From Brevibacterium paucivorans (GTDB lineage Bacteria; Actinomycetota; Actinomycetes; Actinomycetales; Brevibacteriaceae), in contig NZ_JAFBCP010000001.1 in the NCBI RefSeq assembly GCF_016907735.1, positions 496,001-560,000 on the forward strand: DNA of 64,000 bases, given 5' to 3'. The number at the start of each line of letters is the position of its first letter. Positions within the stretch are counted from its first letter, which is position 1. Under the pieces are notes generated by a model. It did no database searches, had not been told where the DNA came from, and saw nothing but the letters and a program-made list of their open reading frames with translations. Shown here in pieces: positions 28,075 to 37,950 of this stretch. The position numbers and the translations under genes were made by a program.

Positions 28075-29649
28075 CTAGGGAAGCTCGTAGGTGGTCTGAG
28101 CGCCGGGACCCATGGGAATACCTGTTGCCCACCATCCGAAGAACAGAAGCCCCCATGCAACGAACATCGCGAACGCGAGCGGGATGGTCAACGACAGAAG
28201 CGTTCCGATTCCCGCGTCCTTCTTGTACCTCTGCACGAAGCCCAGAATCATGACGAAGTACGGGCTCATCGGGGACACGATGTTCGTGGTTGAGTCACCA
28301 ATGCGGTATGCCGCCTGGGTCACCTCGGGAGCAATTCCCAAGAGCATCAGCATAGGAACGAGTACGGGGGCCATCAACGTCCACAGACCGGATCCCGAGG
28401 TGATGAACAGCGCCCCGATGGCGGTCAGGATGTACGCCCCGAGGAGAATCACAATGGCTGGGGTGTTGGCGCTCTGGAAAAACTCAGCACCCTTGATAGC
28501 CAGAATCTCGCCCAACTTACTCATTTTGAAAAGCGCCAAGAACTGTGACGCGGCAAAGAACAGCAAAAGCACGGGAACCATAGGCGTGAGTCCCTGGACG
28601 ATCATCTCAGGCACGTCGGCGGGTCGTTTGATGGACTTGGTGACGATTCCGTACACAATACCCACGACAAAGAACCCGAACCCGATGATTGCGGCGATGC
28701 CGGCCATGAGTGGCGACTTGGGACCAAATGCTCCTTCCTCGTCACGCAGAAACGAGCCCTGAGGCAGGGCGAGCACGAACAGCAGCACGCCACACAGAAT
28801 GGTTGTGATGACGGCAATCCAGATGCCGCGCTTTTCCAGTGACGTGAGCTTCTTCGTGAGGTCGGCGTCTGTGGACGTGTCGCTGGTTTCGTTCTCTACC
28901 TCATCGGGTTTCAGTTCCTCACCACGCTTGTTCAGCAGGGTTTCGGTGACCAGAACAATAGCCCCAGCAACCACGAACATCGACACGAAGTTGAAGTAGA
29001 AGTTGTCGACAGGCGTAACCACGTATTCGGGGTCGATAATCGCTGCCGCACTGGTAGAGAGACCACCCAAGATTGCGTCGAGGCTGTTGACCATGGGGGC
29101 TGCCGAGTATCCACCAGAGGTCGCCGCATAGGCCACCGCACACCCAATGATGGGGTTACGTCCAACGGCTTTGAACGCGATACCACCCAGTGGGATCACG
29201 ATCATGTACGCGGCGTCTGAAGCAATCGAGGATGCCGTTCCCACCAGCGCGACGATTGCGGTCACCCATTTTGGTGAGGCGTTCATCAAGGCCGCACGCA
29301 TGATCGCTGGGATCAGGCCCGAGCGTTCCGCAACTGCCACACCAAAAAGAACAACCAGAACAAGCCCCAAGGCTGGGAAGGTGACGTAGTTTTCGACGAC
29401 ACCCGAGACGATGGCGCCCAAGGACTCCGCCGACGTCAAGTTAACCGCGTTGACGGTCTCACCTTTTGCGGGGTTGACTGCAGACAGACCTGCTGCTGAT
29501 GCCACCCATGAAATGAGCATGACGATGACGGCCAGGGACAAGAACAACCAAAACGGGTGTGGCAGTTTGTTGCCGGCTTTTTCGATGACGATGAGCAGGC
29601 GCATGAGCCAGTTCAAGTCATCCTTGGATTGTGTGGCAGGGGCTGACAC
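28075..29649 (-). CDS. AbgT family transporter
   Basis: A 524-residue membrane protein with about twelve hydrophobic segments. Family signatures include GSGLWTLMAPVLVPMLMLLGIAPE, TNIVSPMSPYFVMILGF and the N-terminal IEKAGNKLPHPFWLF. AbgT proteins take up p-aminobenzoyl-glutamate or, in Gram-positives, export sulphonamides and antimetabolites; which applies here is unknown. I chose GTG 29649 because AAGGAGG lies six bases before it; the frame runs 30 codons further upstream. Confidence 0.9.
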   Translation of the reverse strand: MSAPATQSKDDLNWLMRLLIVIEKAGNKLPHPFWLFLSLAVIVMLISWVASAAGLSAVNPAKGETVNAVNLTSAESLGAIVSGVVENYVTFPALGLVLVVLFGVAVAERSGLIPAIMRAALMNASPKWVTAIVALVGTASSIASDAAYMIVIPLGGIAFKAVGRNPIIGCAVAYAATSGGYSAAPMVNSLDAILGGLSTSAAAIIDPEYVVTPVDNFYFNFVSMFVVAGAIVLVTETLLNKRGEELKPDEVENETSDTSTDADLTKKLTSLEKRGIWIAVITTILCGVLLFVLALPQGSFLRDEEGAFGPKSPLMAGIAAIIGFGFFVVGIVYGIVTKSIKRPADVPEMIVQGLTPMVPVLLLFFAASQFLALFKMSKLGEILAIKGAEFFQSANTPAIVILLGAYILTAIGALFITSGSGLWTLMAPVLVPMLMLLGIAPEVTQAAYRIGDSTTNIVSPMSPYFVMILGFVQRYKKDAGIGTLLSLTIPLAFAMFVAWGLLFFGWWATGIPMGPGAQTTYELP

Positions 29650-29726
29650 GCAGAACCTCCTTAAGCGTTTTCGCAGAGCAAACCAGAACTTTACAGGAAA
29701 ATCTAAGACTGTGTGCACGCAAACAA

Positions 29727-29759
29727 AAACTCGGAACACCAGTGCGATGTTCCGAGTTT
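29727..29759 (-). terminator. Intrinsic terminator of ino1
   Basis: A perfect 12-bp stem (29727-29738 with 29748-29759), a 9-base loop, and TTTTTGTTT on the minus strand. It begins 15 bases after the ino1 stop. Confidence 0.9.
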
Positions 29760-29774
29760 CTGCAGGTGGTAGGC

Positions 29775-30857
29775 CTAGTGGGAAGCTTTACCAGCGATAA
29801 AGTCTTCGACGGCTTGACGTGCAAGGTCGTCGCTCTGTTGTTCAGGTGGCGACTTCATAAAGTACGAGCTGGCAGACAGCAAAGCCCCGCCGACACCTCG
29901 GTCTAAACCAATCTTTGCCGCCCGAACCGCGTCAATGATAACTCCCGCAGAGTTTGGCGAGTCCCACACTTCGAGTTTGTATTCCAGCGAAACCGGAGCG
30001 TCGCCAAAGTTCCGGCCTTCGAGGCGAACGAACGCCCACTTGCGGTCATCCAACCACTGAACGTAGTCGCTGGGGCCAATGTGTACATCGCGACTTTCTA
30101 ATTTCGCCGAGGTGTTAGAGGTGACCGCCTGCGTCTTGGAGATCTTCTTTGACTCCAGGCGTTCACGTTCGAGCATGTTCTTAAAGTCCATGTTTCCGCC
30201 CACGTTGAGCTGATACGTACGGTCAAGGATGACTCCACGGTCTTCGAACAGTTTGGCCATGACACGGTGAGTAATGGTGGCACCAATTTGGCTCTTGATG
30301 TCGTCACCAACGATGGGAACGCCAGCTTCTTTGAACTTGTCGTCCCATTCCTTAGTTCCCGCGATGAACACCGGAAGGGCGTTGACAAAGGCGACCTTGG
30401 CGTCGATGCAGGCTTGTGCGTAGTACTCAGTCGCTTTTTGGGAACCGACAGGGAGGTAGCACACCAGTACGTCGACCTTTTCGTCACGCAAGACTTGTGC
30501 GACGTCGACCGGCTCTTCTTGAGACTCTTCGATCGTTTCGAGGTAGTACTTGCCCAGACCGTCCAGGGTGGGCCCACGCTTCACAGTCACACCGGTGGAT
30601 GGTACGTCTGCGATCTTGATGGTGTTGTTTTCGCTGGCCAGGATCGCGTCAGCGATGTCGAGGCCAACCTTCTTCGCGTCAACATCAAAGGCGGCGACGA
30701 ATTCGAGGTCGCTGACGTGGTAGTCACCGAACTGAACATGCATGAGCCCTGGAATCTGTTCGTCCGCTTGAGCGTCCCGGTAGTATTCGACTCCCTGAAT
30801 GAGGGAGGTTGCGCAGTTTCCGAGCCCTGCGATGGCTACGCGAATTGGGTTTCCCAC
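29775..30857 (-). CDS. ino1: Inositol-3-phosphate synthase
   Basis: NAD-dependent enzyme (360 aa) that turns glucose-6-phosphate into inositol phosphate, the entry to phosphatidylinositol and mycothiol in actinobacteria. The Rossmann loop [14 protein letters not shown] (9-22), [19 protein letters not shown] and [12 protein letters not shown] are canonical for the short actinobacterial type. GTG 30857 has AAAGGAG rather far upstream (about 12 bases). The gene is monocistronic with its own terminator. Confidence 0.95.
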   Translation of the reverse strand: MGNPIRVAIAGLGNCATSLIQGVEYYRDAQADEQIPGLMHVQFGDYHVSDLEFVAAFDVDAKKVGLDIADAILASENNTIKIADVPSTGVTVKRGPTLDGLGKYYLETIEESQEEPVDVAQVLRDEKVDVLVCYLPVGSQKATEYYAQACIDAKVAFVNALPVFIAGTKEWDDKFKEAGVPIVGDDIKSQIGATITHRVMAKLFEDRGVILDRTYQLNVGGNMDFKNMLERERLESKKISKTQAVTSNTSAKLESRDVHIGPSDYVQWLDDRKWAFVRLEGRNFGDAPVSLEYKLEVWDSPNSAGVIIDAVRAAKIGLDRGVGGALLSASSYFMKSPPEQQSDDLARQAVEDFIAGKASH

Positions 30858-30975
30858 TGTGCTCTTACTCTCCTTTAAACAACCGCGTCAAGCACCGTAA
30901 AAGGCACCGGACACTCTATCTTAACGTTCAATGTGTGGCGGGTATTCCTGTTCCCGCACTTCAGCCGTGCGTGCG

Positions 30976-32568
30976 TTATGTCACAACCAGCGGTTCAAGT
31001 GTCAGGTTGGGGTGCTCACGCTCAACTCCTTGGAGCCTCCACCTGTCAGAAAACAGAGCCAACAGAGTTCCGTCTGAACGTTCCAAGACTTCGACACTGC
31101 GTTCGCGTGCGAGCGTGGGGATGTCCTCTTTTACCGTCTGTCGCGCAATTGTGTAGGCCAGACGTTCAAGCGTGCACGGGGCGTTGAATTCGTTCTGCAT
31201 GCGATCTTCTGCAACTTCGAACTGCATGGGCCCCACAGCCCCCAGAACAGGTGCTTGGTCACCACGCAGATCTGAACGTAGAACCTGGATCACGCCTTCG
31301 TGGTCCAGCTGTTCAATTCCGCGGCGGAACTGCTTGTACTTGGACGAGTCCTTTGCGCGAATCACCATGAAGTGTTCAGGCGAGAACGACGGGATGGGTG
31401 GGAACGTCACGGGTTCGTCGAGGTACAGCGAATCCCCCACTCGCAAGGCTGAGGCGTTGACCAGACCAACGACGTCTCCAGGGAACGCTGTGTCAATGAC
31501 TTCGCGGTCACGTCCAAAAACCTGTTGAGCATACTTGGTGGCAAAGGGCTTGCCTGTGGCTGCGTGCGTGACCACCATGCCACGCTCAAATACTCCCGAA
31601 CACACGCGCACGTATGCCAAACGGTCGCGGTGGTTGGTGTCCATCCCTGCCTGCACTTTGAACACGAAACCGGAAAATGGCGCGTCCACTTCACGCGGGT
31701 TCCCGTCCACATCAATCCGGGCATGTGCCGGTGGCGCAATATCGACCAGGGTGTCCAGAATCTTGTGTACCCCAAAGTTCAGAACGGCAGAAGCGAACAT
31801 GACAGGTGTGGTGCGTCCGGCCAGGAAGGACTCCTGATCGTAGTTTTGGTCTTCGAGTTCAAGCAGGTCCGATTCGTCTACCGCATTTGTCCACGCTTCC
31901 CCTTCGAGGGTTTCAGCGGCTTCTGCGTCCATGGATTCCTCACCGGCGATGGTAGCTCCACCGTCCGTGCGCGTGAACTTGGTGTACGTTCCATCCTCAC
32001 GGTTGAGAACACCTCGGAAATCACCGGACTGACCCACCGGCCACGTCAGTGGCGTGGGCACCATTCCGGTGCGTTGCACAATTTCATCCATGAGTTCGAG
32101 CGCGTCAATACCGGGGCGGTCCCACTTGTTGATCACGGTGATGATGGGAATCTCGCGGTGTTTACACACGTCGAACAGTTTCATGGTCTGGGTTTCAAGA
32201 CCTTTAGCGGCATCGACAAGCATGATGGTGAGGTCGACCGAAGACAGCACCCGGTAGGTGTCTTCCGAAAAGTCCGCGTGACCGGGGGTGTCAATGAGGT
32301 TGATGACGGTGTCGCGGTACTCAAACTGGAGCGCGGCTGACGAAATTGAAATTCCGCGGTCCTGTTCCATCTTCATCCAGTCCGACACGGTCGAACGTCG
32401 CCCGGCCTTGCCGTGCGTTGCACCCGCCTGCCCAATCACGCGAGCGTGTAGGGCCAGCGCCTCGGTGAGGGTCGACTTACCGGCGTCCGGGTGCGAAATC
32501 ACCGCAAAAGTACGACGTCGCTGAGCCTGCGTGCGAATTTCTTTGGAGCTGAAGTCTGATGGAGTCAC
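30976..32568 (-). CDS. prfC: Peptide chain release factor 3
   Basis: A 530-residue translational GTPase that releases RF1/RF2 from the ribosome after termination. G-motifs are SHPDAGKST (25-33), DTPGH (93-97) and NKWD (147-150); the C-terminal part contains DRMQNEFNAPC. The P-loop has Ser where many factors have Thr. GTG 32568 has no Shine-Dalgarno; TAGAAT lies six bases upstream (32575-32580), suggesting a leaderless message. It diverges from a small membrane-protein gene. Confidence 0.95.
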   Translation of the reverse strand: MTPSDFSSKEIRTQAQRRRTFAVISHPDAGKSTLTEALALHARVIGQAGATHGKAGRRSTVSDWMKMEQDRGISISSAALQFEYRDTVINLIDTPGHADFSEDTYRVLSSVDLTIMLVDAAKGLETQTMKLFDVCKHREIPIITVINKWDRPGIDALELMDEIVQRTGMVPTPLTWPVGQSGDFRGVLNREDGTYTKFTRTDGGATIAGEESMDAEAAETLEGEAWTNAVDESDLLELEDQNYDQESFLAGRTTPVMFASAVLNFGVHKILDTLVDIAPPAHARIDVDGNPREVDAPFSGFVFKVQAGMDTNHRDRLAYVRVCSGVFERGMVVTHAATGKPFATKYAQQVFGRDREVIDTAFPGDVVGLVNASALRVGDSLYLDEPVTFPPIPSFSPEHFMVIRAKDSSKYKQFRRGIEQLDHEGVIQVLRSDLRGDQAPVLGAVGPMQFEVAEDRMQNEFNAPCTLERLAYTIARQTVKEDIPTLARERSVEVLERSDGTLLALFSDRWRLQGVEREHPNLTLEPLVVT

Positions 32569-32574
32569 CGCACC

Positions 32575-32607
32575 ATTCTATGTGTGCCCGGGTGTCTCCC
32601 GTACAGT
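32575..32607. promoter_or_regulatory. Back-to-back -10 boxes of the prfC / membrane-protein pair
   Basis: TAGAAT on the minus strand (32575-32580) and TACAGT on the plus strand (32602-32607) lie six and seven bases from GTG 32568 and GTG 32615. Only 46 bases separate the starts, so each promoter's -35 region overlaps the other's -10 box. Confidence 0.5.
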
Positions 32608-32614
32608 GGAGGGC

Positions 32615-32962
32615 GTGGAAGAGTTCTCCAAGGTTCGAGTCGACCCTCACCGCAACCGCTTATGGCCCGTTGTGGTCGCAGCGCTGGCCAGCATTCCCCT
32701 CTTGGTCGTGTCTGTGCGCTTTTCGCTTCTAGCAGCCGACTACATGAAGCCCATGGTGGAACTGGGCGTTGACTTCCCCGTGCTGGCGTTCATGTTTTTC
32801 TTGTCCTCTGCCGCGTGGCTGGCGATCGGCGCTGTCCTCATTGCCTTGTGGGTTGCTATTGCCCGCAAAACCTTCAAATGGCGCTTAGTGTGGAGCGGAA
32901 TTGCGCTGGTGGCAGCCGGACTTTTGCCTTTAAGCTGGGTGTTCTCGGGCGCACTGTTTTAG
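32615..32962 (+). CDS. Small membrane protein (hypothetical, 115 aa)
   Basis: Begins (V)EEFSKVRVDPHRNRLW and has three hydrophobic segments: PVVVAALASIPLLVVSV, FPVLAFMFFLSSAAWLAIGAVLI and WSGIALVAAGLLPLSWVF. No family recognised. I chose GTG 32615 because TACAGT is seven bases upstream and it avoids the divergent prfC; GGAGG at 32608-32612 is too close to act as a normal ribosome site. Its 3' end overlaps the convergent hrpA by 33 bases. Confidence 0.6.
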   Translation: MEEFSKVRVDPHRNRLWPVVVAALASIPLLVVSVRFSLLAADYMKPMVELGVDFPVLAFMFFLSSAAWLAIGAVLIALWVAIARKTFKWRLVWSGIALVAAGLLPLSWVFSGALF

Positions 32963-35900
32963 TGCTTTGAGGATCCGCTGTTCGGAAACTGGATGTGCCG
33001 CCTGAACCTGCGGTGCCCACAGTGAGATCCGCAGTTCCTCCACATCGAACACAAGGTCTTGCCACACCAGTGGCAACAACCCCACAGTTTCGCGCGTGTA
33101 CGCCGGGGCCCGTTGAGTAATCGCGCCCTGCACCGTGTGAACGCGGTCCATGAACTGCCGGTCGCGGGCCGGTTGTTGCCCCATTTTCTCCGTGCGAATC
33201 CGCGCGGCTTCCATGTACGCGGGGTAACGGTGCACAAACTTGGGGTGGACATGAGCGACCCATCCGGGGTGAATGAGCGATTCCACGTGTTCTTTCACAT
33301 CGGTAAGTCCGGTCAGAATCTCCAGTGACGACGATGCGCTGATGAGCTTCGTCACCGCCTGCGCCACTGTGAGTGTCTTAACGGCGTGCGCCAACGTTCG
33401 TTCCAACGCCGTGAGAATGTGGTCGTTGACCGCGCGCTCGCACGCTGAGTACGCATCGCGGTCCCGCACAGGTTCACGTTCAGCGACGATTCCCAACACG
33501 GCACTAAAGACGCAGTCGCTCACAATGTCGTTCGGTTGAGCTGCTAGTACTAGTTTGTCGCTCTGCTTCAGCCCGCCCACTACATAGGCGCGCGCTTCGG
33601 AACAGTTGTGCGCGATCAGCCGGGCAACACCTCGGTCATGGAGGAGCCGGGCGCGGCCAGCATCTCCTACTTCCTCTAGGTCCACGTGCGTTCCCCGGTC
33701 TATCAGGGCGCCCTTGGCAGGCAGGCCGTCCCAGCGCCACTTCGTCACGCCTGTTACGGGGGTAAACGCCGAGGTCGTCCCCGCTCCCCGTTGTTTCTCG
33801 CCTGCCCGAGTTGCGGGTGCGACCTGTGGGGTTGGGGTCGGGCTCTTCGATTCGGCTCGGGCCTTGAGGAATTCCGCTAGTTGGCTTGGTTTCTTGCGAG
33901 ATTGGTGGACGATGATGCGCATCCGCAAGTGTGGTGGGATACGTTCGGTGTCGAAGTCGTGAGCGTGGACGTCGATGGGCATGAGGTCGGTGAGTTCTCC
34001 TCCGCCAGCGCGTGCGGTGAGCGCTTGCGCTACCGCGTCTTCGAGCGTGCCTTCATAGGGTTCGAGCTGTTGGTTGAGTTCACGCGCCACATTGGGGGCA
34101 GGCACAAAGTATTTGCGCTTTGCTTTTGGGAGCGCGCGAATGAGCGCGGTGATGAGTTCTAGCCGAAGCCCCGGCACTTGCCACGTGAACTGTGCGGGGT
34201 CGGCGTGGGTGGCCTGCTGTTCGTTGAGGTGGATCGTGACGCCGTCACTGTCGGCGCCTGGATCATACGTGTAGCGCAACTTGGCATTGGGTTTCACGTT
34301 TTGGGGCAACCCGCGCAGTTTCCATTCGAGCGGGAACGCGGCAGCGGCAGTTTCTCGCGCTTCGAGCGTGTTCCCGGCCACCAAAGCATCCGGGTCGATG
34401 TTGAGCGCGACGGGGTTGGCTTGGCGGGCCTTTTTCCACCACGAATTAAATGACGGCGCGGACGTCACTTGAGCTGGAAGAGCCTGGTCATAGAACTCAA
34501 AGAGAAGTTCGTCGTCGGCGCGCAACCGGTTGTCGCGCATGCGGTCGGCCAGTTGATGCGCCGTTCGGAGCGCTTTTTCGTTGTGGCGCACAAACGCGTG
34601 GTCTTCGTTCCATTCGCCGTCAATGAGGGCGTGGCGAATAAACATGTCACGGGCTTCAGCCGGGTTGATGCGCGCGTACCCCACCCGGGTGTCCGAGGTC
34701 AGCGCGACCCCGTACAGGCTCGTGTGGTCATACACGAACGCTTGACCCTTCTTGGTTGACCAGTGCGGTTCGGAATACTGGTGGCGGATGAGCGGACCGG
34801 CAGCTTTGATCACCCAGTCGGGGTCAATCTTCGCCACGGTGCGCGCCCACAAACGTGAGGTCTCAACGAGTTCCGCAGCAACCACCAGATCCGGTTTGGT
34901 CTTAAACAGTCCAGAACCGGGGAAGATCCTAAACCGAGTTCCACGTGCGCCCAAGTAGTCGGGCGAGTTATGGGTCTTGGCCCCGATCGAGGACAGCAGC
35001 CCGGTCAACAACGCCGTGTGAATCGCAGGGTCTTGATCACCTGCGCCCAATCCCCCACCGGGCTTCTCAATGGGGTGACCAGCGGTCTTGAGCATGGTAC
35101 ACAGCTGGGTGACCAGGTCCATCCATTCGCGCACTCGCACGAAGTTAATGAATTCGTCCTTGCACAGCTTGCGCAGTTTGGAGGTGGAAAGTTTCTGGGA
35201 CTGTTCGTGTACGTAGTTCCACAGCGCGATGTAACTCATGAAGTCGGATGCGGGCCGGGCAAACCGGGAGTGTTTTTCATCCGCTTGCGCTCGCATCTCG
35301 GTGGGGCGTTCGCGCGGGTCTTGCAGGGACAACGCCGCCACGATGACAACGACCTCGGCGGCAACCCCGTATTCCACGCCGGCCATCACGATGCGCGCCA
35401 TACGCGGGTCAATGGGGAGGGCACCCAGGGCGCGTCCCAGTTTGGTCAGGCGCAACCGCCCGTTGTCTTTGCGAATCGCGCCCAGTTCGGACAGGAGCGC
35501 GGCACCGGAACGCACGGCGGCGGAGTCCGGTGGAGTGAGGAATGGGAAGGACAGGATGTCGTTTTCGCTCTGCACCAGCCCCAGCGTGAGCATTTGGAGG
35601 ACAACGCTGGCCAGGTGGGTGCGCAGGATTTCGGGGTCGGTGTACTCCGGGCGGGTGTTGAAATCTTCTTCGCTGTAGAGGCGAATGCAGATTCCCGGGC
35701 TGGTACGTCCGGCACGTCCGGCGCGCTGGCGGGCCGAGGCTTGTGAGATGCGTTCGATGGGGAGGCGCTGGACTTTAGTGCGGTTCGAGTACCGCGAGAT
35801 GCGTGCAGTTCCCGCGTCGATGACGTATTTGATGCCGGGCACCGTGAGCGAGGTTTCGGCCACATTGGTGGCAAGGACCACGCGAGTGGAGTTGTGGGGA

Positions 35901-36871
35901 GCGAACACGCGCTGTTGCTCAGCGGCTGACAGCCGGCCAAACAGCGGCACGATCTCCCACTGGCTGTACCGCGCGCCCTTTGTGCGCAGGTGGCCGTTGA
36001 GTGCGTCGGCGGTGTCGCGGATTTCGCGTTCGCCGGACAGGAACACCAGGATGTCGCCGGGTTCTTCGCGGGACAGTTCGTCGACGGCTTCGAGGATCCC
36101 GTCGGTCTGGTTGGCCGTTCCGGTGTCGTACGTGCCGTCGGAACCGGGGCCGTCGGTGTCGTCGTCACTTCCGGTGCCGTCAAGTGGCCGGTACCGCATT
36201 TCGACCGGGTAGGTGCGTCCGGACACGCTCACGATGGGGGCATCTTTGAAGTGTTGGGAGAAGGATTCGGGGTCAATCGTGGCCGAGGTGATAATCACCT
36301 TGAGATCGGGGCGTTTGGGTAACAGCCGGGCTAGGAACCCTAAAAGGAAGTCGATGTTGAGGCTACGTTCGTGGGCTTCGTCGATGATGATGACGTCATA
36401 GGCGCGCAGATACTTGTCGTGCTGGAGTTCCGCGAGCAGGATCCCGTCGGTCATGACTTTCACCCGGGTGGAGTCATCCGTATGGGCGGTAAAGCGCACT
36501 TGGTATCCCACACCTTCACCCAGTTCGATCCCGGTTTCTTCCGCGATCCTGGTGGCGACAGACCGGGCGGCGATTCGGCGTGGCTGCGTGTGGCCAATCA
36601 TCCCGTTGATCCCGTACCCCAGTTCCATGCACAGTTTGGGCAACTGGGTGGTCTTTCCGGAGCCAGTTTCCCCGGCAACCACAATCACTTGGTGACCTTT
36701 GAGCGCTTGGGCGATTTCACCTCGGGCGGCACTGACCGGCAGTTCTTCTGGGTAGCGAAATACAGGGTCGACGGCTTTGCGCGCTTCAATTCGTTTCTGT
36801 ACCAGAGCGTGGTTGTTTTGCGCGTGTGCTTTGCCTCGTCGCCTACCGCGACGCTTCCCAGGTGTGTTCAT
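32930..36871 (-). CDS. hrpA: ATP-dependent RNA helicase HrpA
   Basis: A 1313-residue DEAH-box helicase. Motif I GETGSGKT (67-74), DEAH (164-167), SATIDPESF, TNVAETSLTVPGIKYVIDAGTARISRY and QRAGRAGR are all present; the long C-terminal half matches DUF3418 of HrpA. In E. coli the enzyme unwinds RNA and helps resolve stalled ribosomes. It is monocistronic; the 3' end overlaps the small membrane gene on the opposite strand. Confidence 0.95.
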   Translation of the reverse strand: MNTPGKRRGRRRGKAHAQNNHALVQKRIEARKAVDPVFRYPEELPVSAARGEIAQALKGHQVIVVAGETGSGKTTQLPKLCMELGYGINGMIGHTQPRRIAARSVATRIAEETGIELGEGVGYQVRFTAHTDDSTRVKVMTDGILLAELQHDKYLRAYDVIIIDEAHERSLNIDFLLGFLARLLPKRPDLKVIITSATIDPESFSQHFKDAPIVSVSGRTYPVEMRYRPLDGTGSDDDTDGPGSDGTYDTGTANQTDGILEAVDELSREEPGDILVFLSGEREIRDTADALNGHLRTKGARYSQWEIVPLFGRLSAAEQQRVFAPHNSTRVVLATNVAETSLTVPGIKYVIDAGTARISRYSNRTKVQRLPIERISQASARQRAGRAGRTSPGICIRLYSEEDFNTRPEYTDPEILRTHLASVVLQMLTLGLVQSENDILSFPFLTPPDSAAVRSGAALLSELGAIRKDNGRLRLTKLGRALGALPIDPRMARIVMAGVEYGVAAEVVVIVAALSLQDPRERPTEMRAQADEKHSRFARPASDFMSYIALWNYVHEQSQKLSTSKLRKLCKDEFINFVRVREWMDLVTQLCTMLKTAGHPIEKPGGGLGAGDQDPAIHTALLTGLLSSIGAKTHNSPDYLGARGTRFRIFPGSGLFKTKPDLVVAAELVETSRLWARTVAKIDPDWVIKAAGPLIRHQYSEPHWSTKKGQAFVYDHTSLYGVALTSDTRVGYARINPAEARDMFIRHALIDGEWNEDHAFVRHNEKALRTAHQLADRMRDNRLRADDELLFEFYDQALPAQVTSAPSFNSWWKKARQANPVALNIDPDALVAGNTLEARETAAAAFPLEWKLRGLPQNVKPNAKLRYTYDPGADSDGVTIHLNEQQATHADPAQFTWQVPGLRLELITALIRALPKAKRKYFVPAPNVARELNQQLEPYEGTLEDAVAQALTARAGGGELTDLMPIDVHAHDFDTERIPPHLRMRIIVHQSRKKPSQLAEFLKARAESKSPTPTPQVAPATRAGEKQRGAGTTSAFTPVTGVTKWRWDGLPAKGALIDRGTHVDLEEVGDAGRARLLHDRGVARLIAHNCSEARAYVVGGLKQSDKLVLAAQPNDIVSDCVFSAVLGIVAEREPVRDRDAYSACERAVNDHILTALERTLAHAVKTLTVAQAVTKLISASSSLEILTGLTDVKEHVESLIHPGWVAHVHPKFVHRYPAYMEAARIRTEKMGQQPARDRQFMDRVHTVQGAITQRAPAYTRETVGLLPLVWQDLVFDVEELRISLWAPQVQAAHPVSEQRILKALKQCAREHPA

Positions 36872-36952
36872 TGCGTCTCTAGGCTACCGTGTGGACATTC
36901 GAAGCATGAGATGTGGATGACCCCGTAACCTAGGTGGGCAGGAAGGAGAACG

Positions 36953-37870
36953 ATGCTGGGAGCGCTCGAAGGATTCGGGGTCATCGGTTGTATTATTTTG
37001 GCCGGTTTCCTTTTGGGGCGTTCAGGTGTCCTGGGTTCGCACGGGCAGCAAGTGCTGGCGAACACCGTATTTTTTGTGGGAACTCCGGCTCTGATGTTCA
37101 CCACGATTGCCTCCACCCCGGTGTCGCAGGTGTTCACTCCCGCGTTGTTTGCCACGGCCGGGTCCGCCCTGCTCATGGCGGTGGTGATGTTCGTGTTTAC
37201 CCGCGCCCGAGGTCGTTCATTAGGAGAGGCGACCGTGGCTGGTTGGTCGGTGTCGTACGTCAATATTGGCAACTTGGGAATCCCCATTGCCACGTACGTG
37301 CTGGGCAGTTTAAATGCGATCCCGCCAGTCTTGTTGTTCCAAATCATTGTGTTGGCCCCTATTGGTTTTGCGATTCTGGATGCGACTCGAACCGTGGGAG
37401 CCGAGTGGTGGCGACCGGTCATTCGTGTGTTCACGAACCCAATTCTTATTGGGTCCGTTGCCGGGTTGCTCGCGTCTATCACTGGGTTTGAACTGCCTAA
37501 TGTTGTAGCCGACCCGATTGCGATGCTGGGTGCGACCTCAGTTCCGCTGACCCTCATGGCGTTTGGGATTTCGCTCAAGGATGGGTGGGCGTTGCCTCAG
37601 CCGGGTACTCGCACGCAGCTGACCGTCATGACGGTGCTCAAACTTGTCGTTCATCCGTTCGTGGCGTGGCTGATCGGTGGACCGCTTTTGGGTTACTCGG
37701 GCCATGAGCTCTTAGCGATCGTGGTGACGTCCACGCTTCCTACCGCGCAAAACGTGTACATCAACGCGCTTAAATACCGCCAGTCCGAGGTGGTGACCCG
37801 TGACGTCGTTTTCATCACCACGTTGCTGTCGATCCCTGCCGTTGTCATTGTGACCGGGCTGTTGTCATAA
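36953..37870 (+). CDS. AEC family (auxin efflux carrier-type) transporter
   Basis: A 305-residue membrane protein with about ten hydrophobic segments in two halves. VNIGNLGIPIATYVLG and the late STLPTAQNVYINALKY are typical of the AEC family, which exports or takes up organic and dicarboxylic acids. ATG 36953 has AAGGAG four bases upstream. Substrate unknown. It diverges from hrpA. Confidence 0.9.
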   Translation: MLGALEGFGVIGCIILAGFLLGRSGVLGSHGQQVLANTVFFVGTPALMFTTIASTPVSQVFTPALFATAGSALLMAVVMFVFTRARGRSLGEATVAGWSVSYVNIGNLGIPIATYVLGSLNAIPPVLLFQIIVLAPIGFAILDATRTVGAEWWRPVIRVFTNPILIGSVAGLLASITGFELPNVVADPIAMLGATSVPLTLMAFGISLKDGWALPQPGTRTQLTVMTVLKLVVHPFVAWLIGGPLLGYSGHELLAIVVTSTLPTAQNVYINALKYRQSEVVTRDVVFITTLLSIPAVVIVTGLLS

Positions 37871-37950
37871 GCGTGTGACCCTGCTCGCCACAGGCTCTAA
37901 AAGGTGTGTCGATCCCCCACCGCCTGGCAAAAACCACGAACAATAGGTGT

